Source: an uncultured delta proteobacterium (lineage in GTDB: Bacteria > Bdellovibrionota_C > UBA2361 > OMII01). Taken from it: a DNA stretch of 52,535 nt. The position numbers and the translations under genes are program-made. The stretch covers positions 1 to 52,535 of the forward strand of contig CAIVDM010000100.1 in assembly GCA_903904735.1 (NCBI GenBank). The letters are read 5' to 3'. Positions 1-9,172 of this stretch are shown piece by piece (positions within the stretch are counted from its first letter, which is position 1; each line of letters begins with the position of its first letter). The notes below the pieces were generated by a model. That model did no database searches and was not told the DNA's origin. It saw only the letters and a program-made list of their open reading frames with translations.

Positions 1-84
1 CAGCCCTGGCATAACGGCTTTTGGAACATGACGCCTTCTTTCAGGGGCTTACAAGGTCTTTCGGCTGGTGCTTGGGAACCTTGA
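1..84 (+). CDS. C-terminal end of an upstream gene (partial, uncertain)
   Basis: Frame 1 is open from the first base to a TGA at 82-84 and encodes 27 residues rich in Trp, Gly and Phe (QPWHNGFWNMTPSF...). A strong terminator hairpin follows about 40 bases later, which suits the end of a plus-strand gene. Too little is present to name a family. It could also be chance open sequence. Confidence 0.35.
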   Translation, partial: QPWHNGFWNMTPSFRGLQGLSAGAWEP

Positions 85-121
85 GTCTTATAACTACCAA
101 GAAGTGTCATTCATCACGTCC

Positions 122-146
122 GGGGAACCTTTTCGTTCCCCTTTTT
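122..146 (+). terminator. Rho-independent terminator
   Basis: A 7-bp perfect stem (GGGGAAC at 122-128, GTTCCCC at 135-141) with a 6-base CTTTTC loop is followed directly by five T residues (142-146). It would end transcription entering from the left edge, so the glucosidase starting 28 bases later probably has its own promoter or depends on read-through. Confidence 0.8.
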
Positions 147-173
147 GGCTCCCAAAGCATCTAACCTACTGCC

Positions 174-2954
174 ATGACTAAAAAGATCCTGACCGAAGAA
201 GAGCGCCGACTGGACGAAGACGCTCGCCGCGTCAAAAACTGGAAGCGCTGGGGTCCATACCTGCCTGAGCGCCAGTGGGGTACCGTCCGCGAGGACTACT
301 CACCCGACGGCTCTGTGTGGTCATACCTCACTCACGATCAAGCCCGCAGCCGCACCTATCGATGGGGCGAGGATGGTCTTTTGGGAATCACGGACCGTCA
401 GTGTCGTATCTGCTTCTCGGCCGCGTTGTGGAACGGCAAAGACTCGATCCTGAAGGAACGCCTGTTCGGGCTCGCCGGAACAGAGGGCAACCACGGAGAG
501 GACGTTAAGGAGTGTTACTACTATCTCGACTCCACGCCCACGCACTCATATATGCGGGCTCTCTACAAATATCCGCACAACGCTTTTCCCTATGATCAGC
601 TCGTCCATGAAAATCGAATCCGTGATCGTCTTCAGCCGGAGTTCGAGCTAACCGACACTGGAATATTTGACGACAACGAATATTTTGATGTGGTCTATGA
701 GTACGCGAAAAACGGCCCGAACGACCTCCTTATTCGAGTCACAGTGCATAACCGAGCGTCAACAGCCGCTCCAATCTGGCTCATTCCGACAGTGTGGTTC
801 AGAAACACCTGGAGTTGGGGGCGGTCTGGCGAAGGATATACAGTTAGGCCATGCGTCTCTGCCATCAAGTCAGACACATTTCTTTTGATCCATCCTCATC
901 TTGATCCCTGCGTTTTCATCGCTGACTCTGAAAACCCAGGCACCGCTCCAGTTCCTCTCTTCACGGAGAACGAGTCAAATCGATGGAGACTCTTCGGTGG
1001 CGAAAACTCAACTCCGTACGTCAAGGACGCTTTTCACAATTATGTCGTTCATGACCAACACGAACTGGTCAATTCAAAGCTAACGGGAACTAAAGCGGGA
1101 GTACTTTATCACACCACTGTTCCCGGAGGCTCGCACGTCGAGTTTAGGTTTCAACTTAAGAACTCCACGAAACCCGCGAAGGAGAAGTTCGCGAAGAACT
1201 TCAACCAGATCTTCGAGCAGCGCAAAGCGGAATGTAAAGAGTTTTACAATACTATCGTTCCACCAAACGCCACCGAGGACGAACGAAGGATTATCACGCA
1301 GTCCTACGCGGGGCTGCTATGGACAAAGCAGTTCTACTATTACTCAGTGCGGGAATGGCTTGAAGGCGACCCGACACAGCCGGTTCCCGCGGCATCGCGT
1401 AGAAAGCTAAAAAACCATGAATGGGAGCACCTCTACAACCGTGACATCATCTCGGTTCCCGACAAGTGGGAGTATCCATGGTACGCGGCGTGGGACTTGG
1501 CGTTTCACATGATCCCATTCGCCGCCGTCGATCCTCAGTTCGCCAAGGATCAGTTGATGCTCCTTCTGCGGGAATGGTACATGCATCCTAACGGCCAGAT
1601 TCCAGCGTATGAGTTTGAGTTCTCCAACGTGAATCCGCCGGTGCACGCCTGGGCGTGCTGGAGAGTCTACCAAATCACCGCTCAGCGAGGAGAGCGTGAT
1701 CGAACCTTTCTTAAACGCGCCTTCACGAAACTTTTGCTGAACTTTACCTGGTGGGTAAATCGCAAGGACACAAAGGGCAAAAATCTCTTCTCGGGCGGCT
1801 TCTTAGGGCTCGATAATATCGGCGTTTTCGATCGAAGCGCTCCCCTACCGAAGGGCGGGAGCTTACAACAAGCCGACGCGACCGCGTGGATGGCTTTTTA
1901 CTGCACCACCATGCTTTCGATGGCGCTTGAGCTCGCCAGTGAGGAGGAGGAATACGAGGATCTCGCCTCGAAGTTCTTCGAGCATTTCATCGCTATCTCG
2001 GCCGCTATGAACCATTTCGGAGGAACTGGGCTCTGGGATCAGCTGGATGGATTTTATTACGATCAGCTGGAGATCGAGAATCAAAATATCCCCCTACGGG
2101 CGCGCTCGTTAGTCGGGATTATCCCGATGCTCGTCGTTGAGGTGCTTCGAGACGATCTGGTGGCGAAACTTCCAGGTTTTAAGAAGCGCCTCGAATGGTT
2201 TATCGCGAACAAGCCTGAACTCGCGAAACAACTCGCGTCTTCTCAGCAGTTATGGGCGCAGCGAAGCAATTCGTCTCCAGTGTCCAAAACGGCCGATCAG
2301 AAGCTGCTCGCCATTCCCTCAACCGAACGCCTTTCTCGGCTCCTGAAGTACGTATTGGATAGCAAGGAGTTTCTCTCGCCACATGGGATACGGTCACTGT
2401 CGAAAATCCACGCTGAGTTTCCGTACCGACTGACCCTTGAGAACAAAGATTACGGCGTCGATTACTGCCCAGGGGACTCAAACACGGATTTCTTCGGTGG
2501 CAACTCGAACTGGCGTGGCCCGATCTGGTTCCCGATTAACGCGCTTCTGATTGAGGCGCTCGACAGGTACCACTCATTTTACGGGGACGCCTTTAAGGTG
2601 GAGTGTCCGACCGGCTCAGGCACGATGATGACGCTACGACAAGTCGCTGACGAACTATCGAAACGACTTAGCTCGCTCTTCATTCCCGATTCCGCCGGAA
2701 GACGCCCTTGTCACGGCGAGGACACGAAGTACACGAACGATCCACACTGGAAGGACCTCGTGCTTTTTTATGAGCACTTCCACGGAGACACGGGACGAGG
2801 AATCGGCGCCAGTCATCAGACCGGATGGACTAGCTTAGTGGCTCTGTGTCTTGACCGAATCATTAGGAATAGGGCCAACGAGACAGGAGAAAAGGTCCCA
2901 ACCTCTCAAACGAACTCGTCCGCGGATGAAGACTCGTCGACACAGCGTGTTTAG
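174..2954 (+). CDS. GH63/MGH1-type glucosidase
   Basis: This 926-residue protein belongs to the large bacterial glucosidase family with an (alpha/alpha)6 barrel related to GH63 and to mannosylglycerate hydrolase (MGH1-like domain). The N-terminal third is a beta-rich domain (WxxxLxxxQWG and YRWGEDGLLG motifs). The catalytic barrel occupies roughly residues 380-900. Typical barrel motifs are WYAAWDLAFHMIPF near residue 440 (containing the probable acid Asp), NSNWRGPIWFPIN near 780, and GASHQTGWTSLVA near 890. No signal peptide is visible, so it is probably cytoplasmic. The substrate is likely an alpha-glucoside or glucosyl-osmolyte; family members are biochemically varied, so this is inference. 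The GT4/GH57 pair and glucokinase nearby suit a glucan or glucose-recycling role. The last 30 residues are polar and probably disordered. Confidence 0.88.
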   Translation: MTKKILTEEERRLDEDARRVKNWKRWGPYLPERQWGTVREDYSPDGSVWSYLTHDQARSRTYRWGEDGLLGITDRQCRICFSAALWNGKDSILKERLFGLAGTEGNHGEDVKECYYYLDSTPTHSYMRALYKYPHNAFPYDQLVHENRIRDRLQPEFELTDTGIFDDNEYFDVVYEYAKNGPNDLLIRVTVHNRASTAAPIWLIPTVWFRNTWSWGRSGEGYTVRPCVSAIKSDTFLLIHPHLDPCVFIADSENPGTAPVPLFTENESNRWRLFGGENSTPYVKDAFHNYVVHDQHELVNSKLTGTKAGVLYHTTVPGGSHVEFRFQLKNSTKPAKEKFAKNFNQIFEQRKAECKEFYNTIVPPNATEDERRIITQSYAGLLWTKQFYYYSVREWLEGDPTQPVPAASRRKLKNHEWEHLYNRDIISVPDKWEYPWYAAWDLAFHMIPFAAVDPQFAKDQLMLLLREWYMHPNGQIPAYEFEFSNVNPPVHAWACWRVYQITAQRGERDRTFLKRAFTKLLLNFTWWVNRKDTKGKNLFSGGFLGLDNIGVFDRSAPLPKGGSLQQADATAWMAFYCTTMLSMALELASEEEEYEDLASKFFEHFIAISAAMNHFGGTGLWDQLDGFYYDQLEIENQNIPLRARSLVGIIPMLVVEVLRDDLVAKLPGFKKRLEWFIANKPELAKQLASSQQLWAQRSNSSPVSKTADQKLLAIPSTERLSRLLKYVLDSKEFLSPHGIRSLSKIHAEFPYRLTLENKDYGVDYCPGDSNTDFFGGNSNWRGPIWFPINALLIEALDRYHSFYGDAFKVECPTGSGTMMTLRQVADELSKRLSSLFIPDSAGRRPCHGEDTKYTNDPHWKDLVLFYEHFHGDTGRGIGASHQTGWTSLVALCLDRIIRNRANETGEKVPTSQTNSSADEDSSTQRV

Positions 2955-3445
2955 AGACTCCCCGCGTTCTCCGCATCCTCTGTGCCACGAATTAACGCGA
3001 GCGCCAAACCCCGCTCAGCGGATACTCTCGTGCCTGAATTATTTTTTGGGGAGTGACGAGCCACTTCCGTCGACTACGTCTGTCGAAAATGTCGAGACAA
3101 GTTCACTCGATGGAAGGACCAAATATTGCGAGCCCCAATCCTGCTCTGCGGATCGAGGAATTACTGAAGTTGTCTGAGCTGCGGCTTTTATGGGCTATTA
3201 TGTCGCGCTGGGCAGAAACCGTTGCGTGACTTCTGGAGAGGATCTGCAGATCCGGTGATCTACTCTGCTCGGGTAGATCACCAGACAGCATAGAATCAGA
3301 CGGAGATCGATACGGGGCTGAATGTGCAGGATAAATGGATGCTTTTAAAAGCAATGGTCGTATGAGATATACTAGGCGAAGTTAGAGTGAAGGGTAGATC
3401 AGCGGATCTGCACAATACCTATGTTCTCTCTCTCAAAGGATAATT
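2955..3445. other. Intergenic region, no gene seen, palindromes
   Basis: No convincing coding sequence lies in these 491 bases. The region contains GATC-containing palindromes at 3240-3282 (described separately) and a related word near 3393-3415. The surrounding sequence has no other recognisable element. Confidence 0.5.
3240..3282. repeat. Tandem palindromes with GATC cores
   Basis: GGATCTGCAGATCC at 3240-3253 is a perfect 14-base palindrome. It is followed immediately by a hairpin with a 10-bp perfect stem (GGTGATCTAC at 3254-3263, GTAGATCACC at 3273-3282) and a 9-base loop. Related words (GTAGATCAGCGGATCTGCA) recur at about 3394-3412. This could be a structured transcript end, a protein-binding site or a small repeat element. 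Confidence 0.6.
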
Positions 3446-3889
3446 TTACAAAGAGAGCAGCGAGGACAGAGAGGGGGAAGGAAATAGGCGTCTGAGACCG
3501 TCTTTGAGCAACTTCACGTTAAAGTTGATCAGAAGTCCGACCGGGGCCTCGGCGAGTTTCATGTAGGTGATACCTTGGGCTTGGTGAATTGGTAGAAGTT
3601 GCTCCACTGCCTTTAGTTCAACGACGAGGTAATCGTCGATCAGGAAGTCCAATCGATAACCGCAATCCAGTGTGATACCTTTATAATCAATCGGCATCGC
3701 CGCTTGATTGATAAAAGGGAGCCCAGCAAGTTTAAGTTCATGGGCGAGGCATTTCTCGTAAGTTGACTCGAGTAGTCCGGGTCCTAGGGTTCGATGTACC
3801 TCAATGGCACAGCCGATGACCTGTTGGGTAAGAGGGTCTTTTTCCCCCTCTCCGTTCTCGCCGCTCTCTTTGTTAAAATACATATACAT
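3446..3889 (-). CDS. GxxExxY family protein
   Basis: 147 residues with the family signature GPGLLESTYEKCLAHEL (GxxExxY motif, roughly residues 36-52) and the downstream YRLDFLIDDYLVVELKAV block. That block resembles the D...ExK core of PD-(D/E)XK nuclease folds. The family is widespread, usually stands alone and has no settled function. The gene is isolated between two long non-coding stretches (491 and 453 bases), consistent with an acquired single-gene insertion, though no flanking repeats or integrase were seen. The last residues (PSPSLSSLLSL) are low complexity. Confidence 0.88.
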   Translation of the reverse strand: MYMYFNKESGENGEGEKDPLTQQVIGCAIEVHRTLGPGLLESTYEKCLAHELKLAGLPFINQAAMPIDYKGITLDCGYRLDFLIDDYLVVELKAVEQLLPIHQAQGITYMKLAEAPVGLLINFNVKLLKDGLRRLFPSPSLSSLLSL

Positions 3890-4342
3890 CTTATCGGCAA
3901 ACTACCGCATAAGTTGCTTAAGACACGCACCCGAGGCTATTATAGAGAGAACAAGTGGCTGGTTTTGATGCTCTCTTCGCTCGCACAAAACAGCCAAGCG
4001 TTGAGCGAGTTACACGTAGCAACTAGAGGCACATCGGTCACTCGTCTCACTTAGGATTGTTGATGGTCGTATGGCGTCTGCATGACGATGAGATCGTAGC
4101 TCTCCGAAAAGACACGCTAAGCGGCGTGGATACCGGAATATCGCGCCACTGACCTCACGCGACCGATTCGGCGTTTCACGAGACTGTATAAGTGGCTATA
4201 TTTCGCCAGAAGTCGCCGGCAATGCTCGTATCTATGGGTGGGAATGAGGGGGTTCTTTACCCGCTTGTAGCGCGGCGTGTGCAGAGCCCCGGCTGTTACG
4301 AGCGAATACGGAGTCGCGATCTCGCGTTGTTATAGGATTACC
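3890..4342. other. Intergenic region, nothing recognised
   Basis: This 453-base stretch holds the divergent upstream regions of the GxxExxY gene and the SDR gene. Open frames here are short and lack family resemblance. No hairpin with a T-tract or other clear signal was found. Confidence 0.4.
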
Positions 4343-5080
4343 ATGAATCTGCGTAATAGAACCGTGCTCATCACAGGCGGAGCAACAGGAATAGGTCTAG
4401 CCTTGGCGAAGAGGTTCGCCTTGTCAGGAAACAAGGTCATCATCTGTGGTAGGCGCGAAGAGCGCCTCGAAGCCGCTCGCCGAGAGCTGCCATCGGTCAT
4501 CACTATTCACGCGGACATCGCCTCAGAGGATGATCGTCTTCGCCTGTTCCAAACGGTCGTGTCGAACCACCCCGAGATCGACGTGCTCGTGAACAACGCG
4601 GGCATTCAGAATCGCCCACCTCCCGTGAACGAACCGCAGGACTTCAAAGCGTATCAGCGTGAAATAACCACGAATCTCGAGGCGCCCGTCCATCTCTCTC
4701 TTCTCTTCGTGAAGCACCTGACACAAAAGCACGACGCGGCGATCATGAATATCACCTCAGGCCTCGCGTTTTCTCCCCTAGCGTTTATGCCGATGTATTG
4801 CGCGACGAAGGCGGCGCTACATTCCTTCACGCTCAGTTTGCGTCACCAGCTGCGCGACACCTCCGTAAGAGTGGTCGAGATCATCCCCCCGAAGGTTCAA
4901 ACCGATCTGGGAGGCGTTGGTCTTCATGATGATGGAGTCCCGCTTGAGGATTTCGCGGATCATGCCTGGAGGCAGCTCTCCTTGGGATCAGAGGAGTTTG
5001 GATTTGGATTCTCAGAGAGAAATAGGCTCGCTTCACGTGAGGTTCTTGACCAGGTGTTCGCGACACTTAATCCGAAATAG
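4343..5080 (+). CDS. Short-chain dehydrogenase/reductase (DltE-like)
   Basis: A 245-residue classical SDR, a cytoplasmic NAD(P)-dependent oxidoreductase. The cofactor motif TGGATGIGLALA lies at residues 11-22, followed by the structural NNAG motif. The catalytic Ser of NITSGLAF and the YCATK active-site motif (YxxxK) come next. The start at 4343 is preferred over the longer frame from 4277 because AGGA lies just upstream and the SDR fold begins directly with MNLRNRTVLITGG. The substrate cannot be read from the sequence; DltE/YciK-like SDRs are the nearest type. It is convergent with the GH57 gene ending at 5116. Confidence 0.9.
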   Translation: MNLRNRTVLITGGATGIGLALAKRFALSGNKVIICGRREERLEAARRELPSVITIHADIASEDDRLRLFQTVVSNHPEIDVLVNNAGIQNRPPPVNEPQDFKAYQREITTNLEAPVHLSLLFVKHLTQKHDAAIMNITSGLAFSPLAFMPMYCATKAALHSFTLSLRHQLRDTSVRVVEIIPPKVQTDLGGVGLHDDGVPLEDFADHAWRQLSLGSEEFGFGFSERNRLASREVLDQVFATLNPK

Positions 5081-5115
5081 GATCGGCGTTTGCCCAGACG
5101 ATGGATGAAAATCGC

Positions 5116-6270
5116 TTAGCGCGCGGCTAGATCCGAAAGCACATTCACGTATGAGATAAACGCCTCATATGGACTCTCGAAGGGGCTGAAGTATGAGTGC
5201 ACCTCCCCATCTGGTCCTGTCTTCGTCGACATATAGTAGAAGTGGTCTGAGGTCTGCAGGCGTCTCCAAACCTCTTTGAGCGCCTCAGTCTTCGGGACAA
5301 AGGCATACACCTTATCAAGCGCACCTCGTTGCATCGAATTGCCGAGCCAGGCGCTTAGGTCCCTCGCCTCATCCGCCCACGAAGTCTCGCGTGGATATGA
5401 GAGATCTCCTTGTGAGGACGACCGTTGTAGCAGTTGCGTTGGCGAGAGAACCTCCCAACCGGGAATGCGTATGATCGCCTCTGGCAACGCCCCAAGGAAC
5501 TCTAAGATACCACTCTCAGCGGAGTGGTGCTCACCAAACGTTTCGTAGTCCATGAACAGCCCAACGACACTATCATCCACCGCGGCTGCTCGTAGTCGAT
5601 TAACGAATCTGTCTATGGTCAGCGGAGCACCGCTAGGGCCTCCCGACTGGAAACGGAACGCGATATCGTCCGAGAGTGTAGAGCTCTTTGGTATGATTCG
5701 AAGAGACGATCCTGGGAGGTTGTAGGTACTATGCGCCGTGCGCCAGCCTAATACGTCAGGAACCCCCTCGGCTAAGACCCCGGAATATCCTAACCCGGCG
5801 ATAAGCTCCCCGATACGATCACTGTATATCAATTCAGTGTTACGAAAGATTGTCGGAGTTACCCCGAATTCGCTCCGGAGGAGATCACAGTGCATCTCCA
5901 CCTGCCTTCGAAACTCCCCCTCATTGCGCAGCGCCGCGAGTGAGTGATGATATGTTTCGCCGAGAAACTCAACGCATCCGGTGCGAGCGAGCTCACGGAA
6001 ACTCTCGAGCGCCTCGGGTGCGTAGTCTCGCATCTGAGACAGCGCTGTTCCGGTAATCGAGAAAGCGACTCGGATACGCCCCTCTGTCCTTTGTATCGCT
6101 CGTAGGAGCGCCCGATTCGCTGGTATATAGCATCGCTCCGCGACTCGAGACATCACCTCACGATTAAGCTTCTCGTCGAAATATCGGCTTGATACGCCCT
6201 TCTCGAAAAACGAATAGCGCCGGATTCGATATGGCTGATGTACTTGGAAATAGAAGCAGACGCTTGTCAT
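5116..6270 (-). CDS. Glycoside hydrolase family 57 (alpha-amylase-type)
   Basis: A 384-residue GH57 enzyme (PF03065). It opens with the family signature FYFQVHQPYRIRRYSFF (conserved HQP). The catalytic Glu is probably E146 in RNTELIYSD, and the acid Asp D241 in DYETFGEHH. Family members act on alpha-glucans as amylase, 4-alpha-glucanotransferase or branching-type enzymes. The length matches the short amylase-like subgroup rather than the branching enzymes, which are longer. No signal peptide is present, so it acts in the cytoplasm. It lies 39 bases downstream of a GlgA-like glycosyltransferase on the same strand, the common bacterial GT4-GH57 storage-glucan pair. Confidence 0.9.
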   Translation of the reverse strand: MTSVCFYFQVHQPYRIRRYSFFEKGVSSRYFDEKLNREVMSRVAERCYIPANRALLRAIQRTEGRIRVAFSITGTALSQMRDYAPEALESFRELARTGCVEFLGETYHHSLAALRNEGEFRRQVEMHCDLLRSEFGVTPTIFRNTELIYSDRIGELIAGLGYSGVLAEGVPDVLGWRTAHSTYNLPGSSLRIIPKSSTLSDDIAFRFQSGGPSGAPLTIDRFVNRLRAAAVDDSVVGLFMDYETFGEHHSAESGILEFLGALPEAIIRIPGWEVLSPTQLLQRSSSQGDLSYPRETSWADEARDLSAWLGNSMQRGALDKVYAFVPKTEALKEVWRRLQTSDHFYYMSTKTGPDGEVHSYFSPFESPYEAFISYVNVLSDLAAR

Positions 6271-6309
6271 AGTAGCTACGAGGGCAAGTATGTGCCCGAT
6301 AAGAAGCCT

Positions 6310-7695
6310 TTATAAACCAACGTCTTGATACACCTCGATAGTCTTTAACGCGGCGGCGTCCCAGTGAAGTCGTCGCACTTCATCACGGGCTCGAGTTACC
6401 ATCTCCTGTCGCAACTCCTCATGTAGCAGTGAGTTGATAATTAGATCCGCCATGCGCTCTACATCCCAAAAGTCCGCCTTCAACGCGTGCTGCAACACTT
6501 CGGCAACACCAGATTGCTTCGATATGAGCACTGGGGTGTCAAAGCTTATCGCCTCAAGCGCCGTGATTCCAAAAGGTTCAGACACGGATGGCATCACATA
6601 GAGATCAGCGATAGAGAACATCTCCTCAAGCTCATGCCCCTGCAAAAATCCTGGGAACAGGAAGTGCGCGCCAAGCTTCATGGCACGCACCTGTTCCATT
6701 ACCGCGGGCAGCATATCGCCACTTCCAGCGAGTACAAATAAAACATCCGGCACGTGCGGAATGACTCGTGACGCGATCTCCACGAAATAATCCGGCCCTT
6801 TCTGGAACGTCACACGTCCTAGAAAGAGAACGACGTGACGCGGCCATGTCTTCTTCAATCGATAATCAACTACAGCTTTTCGTGGATAGACACCGTTGTG
6901 AACGACGAAAATTTTCTTGGCTGAGATTCCGTGGTTTCGCTCTATTGAGCGCTTCGTATAGTGACTCACCGCTATCACACGATCGGCGGCGGATACCCCG
7001 AGCCGTTCAATCTGATTGATTGTCTCATTTACGTAGAGACCACTCCGATCTTGCTCAAGACTATGAATGTGCACGACCAGAGGCTTTTTCGTCGCCTCCG
7101 CGAGCGCGATCGCCGCGGGAAACGTCATCCAATCATGGGCATGAATGAGATCGAACTTCTCGCGCGAGAATCGAGTTATCACGTCTGCGGTGAATCGCTC
7201 CACTTCGCTAAAAATGTCAGTCGCGTACCGACGGCGAGAAGTCTCCGTGGAAGAGATCTCCTGACTCGGCGCTAACGCCGAGATGAGGTCAACACCGAAC
7301 ACTTCTCCCTCGATAAGCGCTCGCGCGACAGGCTCCTCTCGAACCGCCTTCGGGAGAGACGCCCACTGCCGCTTCGTCGCGGCGGCGACGGCTTCCTTAA
7401 ACTGAGATGGATTCCAATAAGGCGTGAGAAACGCTGGGACACGCGTCACCTCAAGAGAAGAATCAGTCTCGCTTTGCTCCGCCATAGCCTCTGAGAGCGA
7501 CGTCGGCGCGACACCCTGACGATTCGAGTCAGTAAACACCATGTGCTCAACTTTTTCGTCGCCGAAGATCTGAGGGACCACGAAATGTATCGATACACCC
7601 TGATCGGCAAGCGCGGAGGTCAGCCCTTCACACGCCGTACCGAGCCCACCAGCGATGTGTGGCGGATATTCCCAGCCAAGCATCAAGATCTTCAT
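6310..7695 (-). CDS. GT4/GT5-type glycogen synthase-like glycosyltransferase
   Basis: A 461-residue GT-B glycosyltransferase. The N-terminal domain begins MKILMLGWEYPPHIAGGLGTACEGL, with the starch/glycogen-synthase glycine-rich nucleotide-sugar motif. HAHDWMTFPAAIALA and HIHSLEQDRSG follow. The C-terminal half carries VLFLGRVTFQKGPDYF and the E-x7-E site SEPFGITALEA. A roughly 100-residue insertion in the N-terminal domain (about residues 60-170) distinguishes it from simple GT4 enzymes and is typical of the group found beside GH57 genes. The inferred role is elongation of an alpha-1,4-glucan from a nucleotide-glucose donor. It is probably the first gene of a two-gene operon with GH57. Confidence 0.87.
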   Translation of the reverse strand: MKILMLGWEYPPHIAGGLGTACEGLTSALADQGVSIHFVVPQIFGDEKVEHMVFTDSNRQGVAPTSLSEAMAEQSETDSSLEVTRVPAFLTPYWNPSQFKEAVAAATKRQWASLPKAVREEPVARALIEGEVFGVDLISALAPSQEISSTETSRRRYATDIFSEVERFTADVITRFSREKFDLIHAHDWMTFPAAIALAEATKKPLVVHIHSLEQDRSGLYVNETINQIERLGVSAADRVIAVSHYTKRSIERNHGISAKKIFVVHNGVYPRKAVVDYRLKKTWPRHVVLFLGRVTFQKGPDYFVEIASRVIPHVPDVLFVLAGSGDMLPAVMEQVRAMKLGAHFLFPGFLQGHELEEMFSIADLYVMPSVSEPFGITALEAISFDTPVLISKQSGVAEVLQHALKADFWDVERMADLIINSLLHEELRQEMVTRARDEVRRLHWDAAALKTIEVYQDVGL

Positions 7696-7949
7696 AGGAT
7701 CGTTACCTGAGGATGGACAGTGTCACTGATAAGTGCGGGTCGCGCCGCTTGACGCAATAACACTGTTAGGGACTTGAACATAGCGAAAGTAGTATACGAA
7801 GTGCCCTGCCGGAAGTCCATGAAGCGCCAAGCGATACCACTAACGTCAGGAGTGATTTCCGACGATATGGTACATTATTGGAGAACTTCGTTTTGAATGG
7901 TATAGAATGAGCCGAATCGTCTCCTCCGTCTCAGGAAGGAAATAAACAG
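7696..7949. other. Divergent promoter region, GT4 and glucokinase
   Basis: This 254-base gap separates two divergent sugar genes. AGGAAGGA at about 7934-7941 is a good ribosome-binding site for the glucokinase. I found no convincing paired -35/-10 hexamers or repressor palindrome. Confidence 0.4.
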
Positions 7950-8924
7950 ATGATAATCGCTGGGGATATAGGCGGCACAAAGGCCCGAATTGGATTGTTT
8001 GACCGCCGTGGAGGCAAGGTCGCACTGGTGGTTTCTGACCAGTACGCCAGCAAGGAGTTCACGACCCTTGAAGGGCTCCTTGAGGCTTTCCTGAAGGCAC
8101 ACCCAAACGCTGTGACGGGCCCCCTTGAGGCGGCCTGCTTCGGCCTACCAGGTCCTGTCATTAACGGCAGAGTGCGCGTCACTAACCTCCCCTGGGAGGT
8201 TGTCCAAGTTGATGTCGCGCAGCGGCTCGGTATCGGCAAGGTAAAGCTGGTCAACGATCTCGTCAGCACAGCGGCGGCGATTCCCACGTTGGGAGAGTCA
8301 AGCCTCACGACAGTTTATGAGGGAAGAGGACGTGTTGACCGAGCAGGCTCTTGTGTTGTGGTCGCTCCCGGCACGGGTATCGGACACGCCCTTATCCATC
8401 GTGAAGGTGGTTGGAGCGTTCTTCTGCCCTCCGAGGGTGGCCACGCGAACTTTGCCCCTACCACTGACATAGAGATCGATCTTTTACGGTACTTACAACC
8501 TAAGCTCGGACACGTCAGTGTCGAGTCAGTGTTGTGTGGGCCGGGATTAGTTAACGTCTATTCGTTTTTGCGCGACACTCAAGGTTCCACCACATTGATT
8601 GATGAGACTGTATCCGCGTCTATTATCGCGACAAAGGCGCTTGAAGGGACGAGCCCGCTCGCGACGTGGGCTCTTACTCTCTTCTGTCAGATTCTCGGCA
8701 AGCACTGTAGCAACATCGTGTTGACGTTCTTAGCCACGGGCGGAGTCTACCTAGGCGGTGGAATTCCACCCAAGATCGCGCCATTTCTCTTACAAGGTGG
8801 ATTCCTGGAAGGCTACTTAAAGAAGGGCAAACAGCGCGAAAGCGTTGAGGCCACACCTGTTTTTATCGTTAACGATGACCATGCGGCTCTCTATGGGGCC
8901 GCCGCCATAGCCTCGACGTTGTAG
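7950..8924 (+). CDS. glk: Glucokinase
   Basis: A 324-residue glucokinase of the Glk family (PF02685): ATP-dependent phosphorylation of glucose to glucose 6-phosphate in the cytoplasm. The N-terminal phosphate loop DIGGTKARIGLFD is at residues 6-18. LVNDLVSTAAAI contains the catalytic Asp. VAPGTGIGHALI and EGGHANFAPTTDIEIDLL are the adenosine and sugar-site blocks, with the C-terminal ATGGVYLGGGIPPKI. The length is normal for the family. It would return glucose released by the neighbouring glucosidase and amylase to central metabolism. Palindromic repeats follow the gene. Confidence 0.95.
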   Translation: MIIAGDIGGTKARIGLFDRRGGKVALVVSDQYASKEFTTLEGLLEAFLKAHPNAVTGPLEAACFGLPGPVINGRVRVTNLPWEVVQVDVAQRLGIGKVKLVNDLVSTAAAIPTLGESSLTTVYEGRGRVDRAGSCVVVAPGTGIGHALIHREGGWSVLLPSEGGHANFAPTTDIEIDLLRYLQPKLGHVSVESVLCGPGLVNVYSFLRDTQGSTTLIDETVSASIIATKALEGTSPLATWALTLFCQILGKHCSNIVLTFLATGGVYLGGGIPPKIAPFLLQGGFLEGYLKKGKQRESVEATPVFIVNDDHAALYGAAAIASTL

Positions 8925-8986
8925 CGACGATTACGTTAAAGGATAAAGAGCTAGCCCTTGGACACTAATGTCTCGGATAACGCGGT

Positions 8987-9043
8987 ATACCTTTTTGGCT
9001 GAGCTAGAAGCTTCGCCGCTCCAAGCCTTCAAATCTCGACGGG
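8987..9043. repeat. Dispersed repeat unit, copy 1
   Basis: A 57-base unit starting ATACCTTTTTGGC and ending AAATCTCGACGGG. It closely matches the unit at 9114-9169, differing at a few positions, mostly in the central palindrome, which is degenerate here (GAGCTAGAAGCTTCG). The ATTACGTT after the unit is also echoed by TTTACGTT after copy 2. Confidence 0.75.
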
Positions 9044-9113
9044 GTTAGGAGCATTACGTTAATACCGCCCCAAATATGGTTTAACGCTTAACTCTTGGCT
9101 GTGGTGACGTGCC

Positions 9114-9169
9114 ATACCTTTTTGGCGGAGCTAGAAGCTCCGCGCTCCAAGCCTTAAAATCTCGACGGG
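9114..9169. repeat. Dispersed repeat unit, copy 2, with perfect 8-bp palindrome
   Basis: The same unit as 8987-9043, but with an intact hairpin: GCGGAGCT at 9125-9132, loop AGA, AGCTCCGC at 9136-9143. A 27-base core (9125-9151, palindrome plus GCTCCAAG tail) is identical to 49801-49827, 40 kb away. This looks like a REP/BIME-type intergenic palindrome family. Confidence 0.8.
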
Positions 9170-9172
9170 ACC

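Noticed and set aside
6310..7695. BshA (malate GlcNAc transferase) to complete bacillithiol synthesis
   Set aside because: The protein has the glycogen-synthase-type N-terminus and insertion and is paired with GH57, not with bsh genes.
8987..9169. CRISPR array
   Set aside because: Only two repeat units 127 bases apart with imperfect identity, no regular spacers and no cas genes; the unit recurs singly elsewhere as a palindrome.
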